Source: JAFMJV01 sp963800275 (GTDB lineage Bacteria > Chloroflexota > Limnocylindria > Limnocylindrales > CSP1-4). From it: 64,000 nucleotides of DNA. The position numbers and the translations under genes were made by a program. Shown here piece by piece: positions 57,724 through 64,000 of the stretch; position 1 is the stretch's first letter, and every line of letters starts with the position of its first letter. The DNA lies in contig CAWDAI010000008.1 in the NCBI GenBank assembly GCA_963800275.1, positions 1 through 64,000 on the forward strand, in the 5' to 3' direction. The notes beneath the pieces were generated by a model. That model was not told where the DNA came from. It ran no database searches and saw only the letters and a list, made by a program, of their open reading frames with translations.

Positions 57724-58879
57724 TCATTCGGCGACATCGACCCAGCGCTCCTCCGCCGCGCTGCGGGTGACGGCGTCGCCGACCGTCATCTCGTGGTGGC
57801 CGTCCTCGAAGGTGGCATAGAGCGGTCGGTCCGGCGGGCTTCCCGCCAGAACGGCCCGGTAGATCTCCGCGAAGTGCGAGCGCATGCTGTCCGCGAAGCC
57901 TTCGACGTGGCCACCGGGCAGGGCCGTGGCCGCCACGCCGGTCTCGTTCATCAGCTCGGCGCCGCGCTGCAGGATCTCGTTGGGCCGACCACGGTGGCCG
58001 ATCCAGAGATGGTCGGGCGTCTCGCTATCCCAGGCGGCGGCCGCGGCTGGCGCCGTCGATCTCCCATTGCACCGAGTTCTTGCGGCCCGCGGACACCTGG
58101 CTGATGGCGACCGAACCGCGGGCGCCGTTGGCGTAGCGCAGCAGGATGACCGCGGCGTCGTCGGTGGTCATCTCCACCGGCTCCGTCTCGGCGGCGCGCT
58201 CCTGGCTGAACGTCTCGACCTCACCGAGCGGCTTCTGGCGGACCTTGACGAAGGTCGAGAGGTCGGCCATGACCGACGCGACGCGCTGGCCGGTGATGAA
58301 GTTGGTGAGATCGATCCAGTGGCTGCCGATGTCGCCGACCGCGCGCAAATGACCGCCCTTGTCGGGCTCCAGGCGCCAGTTCCAGTCGGTGTCGAGCAAG
58401 AGCCAGTCCTGGAAGTAGTGACCGGTGACCAGACGGACGTCTCCCAGCTCGCCGTCGGCGACCATGCGCCGAGCGTGCTGGTTGAGCGGGTAGAAGCGGA
58501 TGTTGAAGTTGACCGCTGCGATCAGGCCGGACGCCTCCGCCAGCGCCACCAGCTCGCGCGACTCGGACGAGCTCACCGCCAGCGGCTTCTCGCATACGAC
58601 GTGCTTGCCCGCCGCCAGGATCGCCTCGACCTGGGGATAGTGGAACTGGTTGGGCGAGGTCACGTGGACCACATCCACGTCGGGATCGGCAAGGGCGGCT
58701 TCCAGGCTCGGGTAGGCCACCGGCAGGCCCATGCGCACGGCCGCGGCCTGGGCCAGCTCGGGCGTCGCGTCGACCACACCGCGCACATCGACCCCCAGGC
58801 GGCGCAGGGCTTCGACATGCACGGTGCCGATGAACCCGCTGCCGATGACGGCCGCGCCGACCTCGCTGAAACGCTCCAC
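57724..58879 (-). pseudogene. Gfo/Idh/MocA-family oxidoreductase, broken by one frameshift
   Basis: The gene starts at GTG 58879 after GAGGAGGG and encodes an NAD(P)-binding oxidoreductase. Markers are GAAVIGSGFIGTVHVEALRRLG (dinucleotide fold), DVDVVHVTSPNQFHYPQVEAILAAGKHVVCEKPLAVS, and GDIGSHWIDLTNFITG. The frame shifts near 58030-58046 in a GCCGCGGCC-rich run, after EIDGAS, and continues as AAAWDSETPDHLWIGHRGRPNEI to the end MTVGDAVTRSAAEERWVDVAE. About 385 residues if repaired, which is a normal length. It probably oxidises a keto- or amino-sugar intermediate. The promoter at 58938-58966 precedes it. Confidence 0.82.
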
Positions 58880-58912
58880 TGGACCCTCCTCCTCAGGAAA
58901 CGGCGTAGCCGT

Positions 58913-58928
58913 CTAGATGGCTAGATGG
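58913..58928. repeat. Tandem 8-mer CTAGATGG in the 5' leader of the oxidoreductase operon
   Basis: CTAGATGG is exactly duplicated at 58913-58920 and 58921-58928, and an overlapping TCTAGA palindrome sits at its left edge. It lies just downstream of the likely transcription start, so it may be a repressor site. Confidence 0.4.
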
Positions 58929-58937
58929 CCAGCGCCC

Positions 58938-58966
58938 AATGTACCGACGCGGTGCTGGCCGGTCAA
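58938..58966 (-). promoter_or_regulatory. Strong sigma70-like promoter for the oxidoreductase/importer operon
   Basis: On the minus strand TTGACC (58966-58961), a 17-base spacer and TACATT (58943-58938) form a good promoter. It points toward the Gfo/Idh gene, whose start is about 50 bases past the expected transcription start. It overlaps the last codons and stop of the ROK regulator. All genes from 58879 to 47007 could be read from it. Confidence 0.65.
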
Positions 58967-58972
58967 ACACGC

Positions 58973-60233
58973 TCATGCCGCGGCCCCATGCAGCGCCGCT
59001 GGCCGACCCGAGTCGATCCAGCGCGCCAGCTGCGCCTCGCTGAACAGCTCGTCCAGCACCATCGAGGCGGCGCCGATGACGCCGGCGCGGTTGCCGAGAC
59101 GTGACAACTGGACCTGCAGATCGCGCGTGGCGAGCGCGGTGCTGCGGGCGTAGATGACCTGTCGGACCGTCGCGAGGTAGCTATCACCGGCGTGGGTCAC
59201 GCCACCGCCGAGCACGATGAGGGACGGGTTGAAGAAGTTGGCCAGCCCGGCCAGGATCCCGCCGACCAGCATGGCGGAGCGATCGAGGAGGCGCGCTGCG
59301 GCCGGGTCTCCTGCCCGTGCTGCTGCCGTCACCTCCCGGGCCGTGATCTGGCCCTGCTGCTGGAGCGCCGCCGCCAGCCGCTCGCTCCCGCCGTTCTGCG
59401 CCAGGGTCGTGCCCTCGCGTGCGAGGGCCTGGCCACCGGCGAGGATCTCGAGGCAGTCGATCTTGCCGCAGCGGCAGGTCTCGCCGGTGCCGTTCACGAC
59501 CTGGATGTGGCCGATGTCGCCGGCGCTGCCCTGGGCGCCACGGTGGATGTGGCCGTTGCTCACGATGCCCGAGCCGATGCCGGTGCCGATCTTGACCACG
59601 ATGAAGTCGTCGAGGCCGCGCGCGAGACCGGCGCGCCATTCGCCGAGGGCCATGATGTTGACGTCGTTGTCGACCCACACCGGCACCTGGTACCGGTCAC
59701 CGAAGTATTCGCGCACCGGGTAGCCCTCCCAGCCGGGCATGATGGGCGGACTGATGGGGTGGCCGGTGCGGAATTCGACGGGTCCGGGCACGCCGATGCC
59801 CAGGCCCCACAGCTCACCGGGCGCCAGGGCCGTGGCCCGCAATCGTTCGAAGAGGGCCTCCACCCGGGCCAGCACGACTTCCGGTCCGGCGGTCACATCC
59901 GACGTTTCGGAGACACGCGCGAGGATGCGGCCCGTGCCATCGGCGATGGCCACGTCCATGCCGGTAGCGCCGATGTCGGCCACGAGCAGATAGCCCGAAT
60001 CGCCGCGGAACTCCAACTGTCGTGGCGGCCGGCCTACCGGTGCTGGCCGCGACCGACTCGGTCAGGAAGCCGCGAGCCAGCAGCTCGTTCACGCGCTGGG
60101 TGACGATGGCGCGTGAGAGCCCGGTGCGCGCGATCAGCTCGGAGCGGGAATGGGCGCGGCCCCGGCGGACCAGCTCGAGGATGGCCACGATGGCATCCAG
60201 CGATTCCCCCGGGACCGAACGTTGCTTCGGCAC
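58973..60233 (-). pseudogene. ROK-family (NagC/XylR-type) repressor, broken by one frameshift
   Basis: The N-terminal part encodes a winged helix-turn-helix (ESLDAIVAILELVRRGRAHS, ARTGLSRAIVTQRVNELLARGFL, then STGRP). After a one-base shift near 60021-60034 the ROK domain follows: LEFRGDSGYLLVADIGATGMDVAIAD, GIGVPGPVEFRTG, VWVDNDVNIMALGEW, KIGTGIGSGIVSNG, GDIGHIQVV, and the zinc motif CRCGKIDCLE. I place the start at GTG 60233 because a -10-like TATGCT lies six bases before it and the palindrome at 60245-60269 overlaps that promoter. If the frame is repaired, it is a complete repressor of about 420 residues. Confidence 0.8.
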
Positions 60234-60239
60234 CCGTCC

Positions 60240-60245
60240 AGCATA
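60240..60245 (-). promoter_or_regulatory. -10-like TATGCT six bases before the ROK repressor start
   Basis: On the minus strand TATGCT is followed by six bases and GTG 60233. TTGACA also occurs at 60259-60254, but too close to serve as a normal -35. Confidence 0.45.
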
Positions 60246-60269
60246 CTTTTGCATGTCAAGTGCAAAAGT
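60245..60269. promoter_or_regulatory. 9-7-9 palindrome, likely operator of the ROK repressor
   Basis: ACTTTTGCA, a 7-base spacer and TGCAAAAGT form a perfect 25-base inverted repeat in an AT-rich island of an otherwise GC-rich region. It covers the upstream edge of the -10 box. Size and symmetry are like XylR/NagC sites, so autoregulation by the adjacent ROK protein is likely. Confidence 0.7.
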
Positions 60270-60351
60270 CGGAGGCGCACGATGGGAAAGACGTCTGGTC
60301 GCCGCGCGCAGGGCCAAGACCGGACGTCCGCTCCTCGTCGGCTCTCCGGGT

Positions 60352-61210
60352 CTAGCCCAGCTCGAACGTGGTCGTGCCGAAGACGCGCGATTCCTCGACG
60401 CGTGGGACATCGCCGAGATACATGCGCACGACGCTGAAGTCGACGCTCATGCGATGTCGACGCGCAAGGGCCATGGCCCAGGCGTTGACCTCCGGCACGT
60501 CGATAGACACGGGCTCCCCGGGGGCGAAGGCAGCGAGCGCCGTGTAGAGCTGCTCGGCGACCTCGCCGTCATCGGCAAAGAGGGGGCCGATCTTGGCGCC
60601 GACTCGGCAGCGTCGGACCACGCCGTAACCCTGCACCCGGCCTTGGCCGGGGACGGCCAGGGCCAGGGCCTGGTCCTGCTCCAACCAGGCCCGCAGGAAG
60701 CGATCACGCGGGGCGGGGAAGCAGCGTCGATCGTAGGCGGCGATCCAGGCATGCGGCACCTCGGCGGCCGGGACCACGCTCGTCGGACGGTCCATGGCCA
60801 CGCCCTGCGCGCGGTAGCGGATCGTCCGATGCGAGGGCGTGAAGCCACCGCTGCCGTACCAGCCTGGCCATCGCCTCTACGCCATCGAGACCGATCGATG
60901 CGCCACGTCGCAGGCGCGCCCGCAACAACTGCAGACGTGCCCGCCAGAGTCGTCCCCCGAAGCCTCGGAGACGGAACTCGGGCCGCACGATGAACAAGCC
61001 CATGAAGCCGAAGGCCCCGTCATAGCTGACGATGGCACCGCCACCGATGAGCTGCCCGTCAAGCTCGGCCGCGACGAAGCCCTCCGGGTCGGTCGCCCAG
61101 AACGTCTCGTCGTCGTGGAGGCCCGGGTTCCAGCCCTCCGCGGCCGCCCACTCCAGCAGGGTGCCGACCTCGTCTCGCCGCATCAGGCGCAGCGTCAGGG
61201 GATCGTTCAT
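60352..61210 (-). pseudogene. Two-part GNAT acetyltransferase (YitH-like), broken by one frameshift
   Basis: From ATG 61210 (GAGGAG upstream) the N-terminal GNAT domain reads LRLMRRDEVGTLLEWAAAEGWNPG, FVAAELDGQLIGGGAIVSYD, and IVRPEFRLRGFGGRLW, the acetyl-CoA loop. Near 60861-60875 the frame shifts inside VEAMA; the proper continuation is WYGSGGFTPSHRTIRYRAQG. A second half then follows (WIAAYDRRCFPAPRDRFLRAWL, VGAKIGPLFADDGEVAEQLYTALAAF, MSVDFSVVRMYLG). Such two-part GNATs of about 285 residues (YitH/acetyltransf_18 type) are common. Substrate unknown. Confidence 0.78.
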
Positions 61211-61289
61211 CGGGCTCCTCGTGCGGTCGTCCTGCTCAGAGTGTGCCCCAGGCGCAGACCGTAGCGCAGCCAATTCGTGGGGCCTGGCC

Positions 61290-61295
61290 TATCCT
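61290..61295 (+). promoter_or_regulatory. -10-like TATCCT upstream of the cyclophilin fusion
   Basis: TATCCT lies 48 bases before ATG 61344. Here a strong CAGGAGG ribosome site is present, consistent with a transcript that has a leader. Confidence 0.4.
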
Positions 61296-61343
61296 GCGGA
61301 CTGGGTTTCCGACCCCTCATCCCCGCCACCCGCAGGAGGCTCC

Positions 61344-62453
61344 ATGCCCCGCCATCGCCTACTCGCCCTCGCCGCCACACTGACCATGCTCGCTGCTTCC
61401 GCGCTGCCGGCCGTCGCCCAGGATGAACGCCCCCACGGTCCGCCCGATGCCACCCCTAACCCGGTGGCGCTCGAAGCGCCCGCCGGTGACGGGACCGCGG
61501 TCCGCCTGACCACCGAGCTCGGCGACATCGTCATCGGTCTCTTCAACGAGTCTGCGCCGGTGGCCGCGGAGAACTTCCTCAACCTGGCGCAGGAAGGTTT
61601 CTACGATGGAGTCGGCTTCCACCGTGCCGTCGAGGGCTTCGTGCTGCAGGGTGGCGATCCGGACGGCACCGGTACGGGCGGACCCGGGTACACCATCTCC
61701 GACGAGGAGGTCGTGGGCCAGTACGGTCGCGGCATCGTGGCCATGGCTCGCAGCGGAGCTCCGAACTCGGCCGGTAGCCAGTTCTTCATCGTGCTCGACG
61801 ATGCCGCGGAGCAGGCGCTCGAGGCCAACCGCTCGTACACCATCTTCGGACGCGTGGTCGAGGGCATGGATGTGGTCGATGCCATCGTCGCTGCGCGCGA
61901 GCCGTCCGATCAGATCGAGAACCCCGTGAAGATCCTTTCCGCCTCCGTGGAGCAGGTCGAGCTTCCGCCCGAGCCCACCGCGGCCCCGCCTTCCGCGGCA
62001 CAGCTGGCGGCCGATGAGCTGGCTGCGCTGATGCCCGCGACAGCCGCGGGTTTCGACCTGCAGACCATGACCTTCACCATGGAGCAGGTGGGCGCCCAGT
62101 TCGATCCGGCGCTCCTGGCCGATCTGCAGGCCATCGCCGAAGCTGACGGGGCTGACGTGCAGCAGTTCGCGGTGGCCCAGTCCGCCGGTACCGACGGCAC
62201 GGACTTCGTCAGCATCGCCGCCGCCTCCATCCCCGGCGTGCCCGGCACAGAGGTGCAGTCGGCCATCATGTCGCTGCTGTTGCCAGGTACCGATAGCGCC
62301 GTGGCCACCGAGGAGACGATCGACGGACGCACGGTCCAGCGGCTCCAGCTCGACGATGCCACTACGGCCTGGATCTTCAGCAGTGACGAGGTCGTGTGGT
62401 TCGTGGTGACCACGCTGGAGGATCCCACGGAGGTCATCGCCGCGCTGCCCTGA
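61344..62453 (+). CDS. Secreted cyclophilin-type peptidyl-prolyl isomerase with extra C-terminal domain
   Basis: This 369-residue protein has a signal peptide (about 1-25, ALPAVAQ) and a cyclophilin domain (about 50-205): TTELGDIVIGLFNESAP, AAENFLNLAQEGFYDGVGFHRAVEGFVLQGGDP, GIVAMARSGAPNSAGSQFFIVL and YTIFGRVVEGMDVVD. These include the catalytic Arg and the binding-pocket residues. A Pro-rich linker precedes a 150-residue domain (LADLQAIAEADGADVQQFAVAQ … GRTVQRLQL … IFSSDEVVWFVV … IAALP), the same kind as in the protein at 20398. It helps fold exported proteins, and the partner domain's role is unknown. Confidence 0.85.
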   Translation: MPRHRLLALAATLTMLAASALPAVAQDERPHGPPDATPNPVALEAPAGDGTAVRLTTELGDIVIGLFNESAPVAAENFLNLAQEGFYDGVGFHRAVEGFVLQGGDPDGTGTGGPGYTISDEEVVGQYGRGIVAMARSGAPNSAGSQFFIVLDDAAEQALEANRSYTIFGRVVEGMDVVDAIVAAREPSDQIENPVKILSASVEQVELPPEPTAAPPSAAQLAADELAALMPATAAGFDLQTMTFTMEQVGAQFDPALLADLQAIAEADGADVQQFAVAQSAGTDGTDFVSIAAASIPGVPGTEVQSAIMSLLLPGTDSAVATEETIDGRTVQRLQLDDATTAWIFSSDEVVWFVVTTLEDPTEVIAALP

Positions 62454-62536
62454 CGGCAGCTCAGGGGGCCTGCGTGGGTCGGCGCGGCCGGGCTGCTATC
62501 GCCAGCGGCGGCCCAGTCTCGGGGGATGCTTTCGCG

Positions 62537-63193
62537 ATGTCGTTCGTTCGTCGGATCCTGGGGATGGCGCCGCCAACAACAAGGGCAGGCGGTGCGGGCT
62601 GGGACTCGATCCCCATCGCCGAGTTCGACGCCCTCCTCCTGGAGACGATCGAACCGCCGCTTCTCGCGGCGGGGTTCGAGACCAGTGGCAAACGGCGCTG
62701 GGTTCGGTCTTCATCCGCGCCCGTCCGCGATGTCGTCCAGGTGGTGGCGATGAAGGGCCTGACCTACGGCGTGATGTGGGGCCACTCGCTCGACTATGCG
62801 CCTCGGCTCGTCAAGGGCGAGGTCCGCTGGCACCGGACAGCGAGGAGCGCGGATATCGACGTCCCCTTCCCCGGGTTCGGGCCACCGTGGCGGATCCCCC
62901 TGTGGAAGGGGGACCAGCCTGAGCGGCTCGTACGGGAGTTCGGCGCACAGGTGGAGCCGGATCTTCTTCAATGGCTCGAAGTCCCCGAGGGCGAGCGCTC
63001 ACTCCTGCCCAAGTTCGAGGCCGCGACGGCCGAGTTGACCTGGTATGGCTACTGGGTCAACGTCGCGTTCGCCGCAACCCTCGTCCGTCTCGGGGAGCGA
63101 GCGCGGGCCGCCGAGCAGTTCGACATGTACGCGTCGCAGGCACAGGAGGCGCCGGACGCGGTCGAGGCCCTTCGTCGGGCCGCACTCGGCTGA
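62537..63193 (+). CDS. DUF4304-like protein of unknown function
   Basis: This 218-residue soluble protein has an N-terminal helix (EFDALLLETIEPPLLAAGF), the GFETSGKRRWVR strand, VVQVVAMKGLTYGVMWGHSLDYAPRL and then a Trp-rich segment (WRIPLWKGDQ), a pattern like DUF4304. A C-terminal helical part follows with RAAEQFDMYASQAQE. No signal peptide or catalytic motif is visible. The ATG at 62537 is the first good start, although its ribosome site is weak. No functional hint comes from the neighbours. Confidence 0.6.
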   Translation: MSFVRRILGMAPPTTRAGGAGWDSIPIAEFDALLLETIEPPLLAAGFETSGKRRWVRSSSAPVRDVVQVVAMKGLTYGVMWGHSLDYAPRLVKGEVRWHRTARSADIDVPFPGFGPPWRIPLWKGDQPERLVREFGAQVEPDLLQWLEVPEGERSLLPKFEAATAELTWYGYWVNVAFAATLVRLGERARAAEQFDMYASQAQEAPDAVEALRRAALG

Positions 63194-63220
63194 CCGCTTG
63201 GACACGCGCCATTCCGCAGG

Positions 63221-63970
63221 TCACCGCAACTGCGCGTCCGACCGCTCAAACGACCCTCGGCCCTGGTCGACCTCGAAGGCGACCTCGTCGTCCAACTCGG
63301 TCACCGCGATGCTCCTGGCCGCGGCGTCCTTGAGCCGTTCGGCCTTCCTCAGCCCCAGGCGACGGTGTCCGGGGCCGGCGTTGGCGTCGGCCAGCGTGCC
63401 CGTGCGCTTCCGTCTCGCGACCGCCGCCGTGGGCGCGACCCGCAGGACCTCCCGTGCGGTGCGGCAGGCCGGGTCGTCGAAGAGCTCGCCCAGCTCGGGG
63501 AAGCCCAGCTCCACGAGCCGGATGAGCCGCTGGCAGACCCGCGCCTGCTCGGTCACGAGCGTCATCGCGAAACGCGCGGCTTGGCGCAGCTCCACGCCCT
63601 CGAGCGGGTCGCGGGGGATGGCGTGGTCCTGCTGGGCCATGAGCGCGAGGCACCTCGCATCGGCCGGGTCGGACTTCGTGCGCTGCATCCGGCTCTTGGC
63701 AAAGTACTTGGCCCCGAGCGGGTTGACCACCCGCACCGGCATCGCTCCGCCACGCAGATGGGAGGCGAGGCCCATCCAGTAGTGGCCCGAGGACTCCATC
63801 GTGATCCGCCCCACCGGCTCGGGTTGGCGGGCCAGCCAGGCGTCGAGGCGGTCGAAGCCGGCGCGGTCCTGGGATACCCGCAGGACCTCGCGGTCGGCCT
63901 TGTCCTGTCCTGCGCGACAACGGGCCACCACGTGCTGCTTGCCGCCGATGTCGATACCCACCGTGATCAT
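63221..63970 (-). mobile_element. IS110-family transposase, 3'-truncated
   Basis: The 249-codon frame from ATG 63970 (GAAGGAGG upstream) encodes the N-terminal RuvC-like DEDD half of an IS110-type transposase: GIDIGGKQH (Asp), ITMESSGHYWMGLASHL (Glu), and KSDPADARCLALMAQQ (two Asp), then the helical linker. IS110 enzymes are normally about 400 residues, with a C-terminal serine domain that is absent here. The frame ends soon after the linker with unrelated-looking residues. The upstream non-coding end, where IS110 elements encode the guide (bridge) RNA, lies beyond the window edge. It is probably an inactive remnant. Confidence 0.8.
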
Positions 63971-64000
63971 CGGATGCCTCCTTCTGACACCCAGGGGTGC

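Noticed and set aside
59192..60103. Plus-strand open frame of 303 codons opposite the ROK repressor
   Set aside because: ROK motifs, including the zinc motif, lie on the minus strand in the same stretch.

Overview
The window is GC-rich DNA that is almost fully coding, with no gene-free stretch longer than about 300 bases. I saw no rRNA, tRNA or CRISPR array. The gene content points to an uncultured Chloroflexota bacterium, most like the Limnocylindria/Ellin6529 group. This is an inference from several traits: an F420-dependent glucose-6-phosphate dehydrogenase, paired zinc-ribbon/cyclase/AAA/TPR proteins, many large secreted proteins with PPC, VWA or GH25 modules, and short TANNNT boxes placed directly before start codons. 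The last trait suggests that many single genes are transcribed leaderless. Genes inside operons, or with longer leaders, instead carry good Shine-Dalgarno sites or stop/start overlaps.

Layout. 1-5.2 kb: a sugar region with the end of an unidentified gene, a HxlB-like isomerase, a family-1 ABC importer (substrate-binding protein, hairpin, two permeases) and a FucU/RbsD mutarotase. 5.2-11.4 kb: F420-dependent G6P dehydrogenase, a DedA-like membrane protein, TerC, a class-V PLP enzyme and D-lactate dehydrogenase. 11.4-21.7 kb: mainly secreted or membrane proteins, including a 1638-residue VWA/PPC protein convergent with a transglutaminase-like protein, a SIMPL protein, a GyrI-like protein and a DUF4395 protein. 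21.8-30.5 kb: a LysR regulator coupled to a UvrD-type helicase, a P-loop kinase, a NERD-helicase, two nitroreductases and an N-formylglutamate amidohydrolase. 30.7-47 kb: a two-module secreted protein, a RanBP2-type zinc-finger protein, two tandem cyclase/AAA/TPR giants, a GH25 protein, a GNAT, a membrane-anchored M1-peptidase-like protein and an MFS transporter.

47-60.3 kb is one long minus-strand sugar (probably amino-sugar) catabolic cluster. In order of transcription it holds a ROK repressor, a Gfo/Idh oxidoreductase, a TIM-barrel isomerase, a SIS isomerase, an RbsB/RbsA/RbsC-type importer, a ROK kinase, a GntR/HutC regulator, a UroD-family protein and N-acetylglucosamine-6-phosphate deacetylase. 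A TTGACC-17-TACATT promoter precedes the oxidoreductase. A 9-7-9 AT-rich palindrome covers the -10 region of the ROK repressor. The window ends with a split GNAT, a cyclophilin fusion, a small DUF4304-like protein and a truncated IS110 transposase.

Five otherwise well-conserved genes are broken by single-base frameshifts: 42.7-45.6, 56.8-57.7, 57.7-58.9, 59.0-60.2 and 60.4-61.2 kb. None is apparent in the first 42 kb. Residual assembly indels are the simplest explanation, with recent decay of the sugar cluster the alternative.
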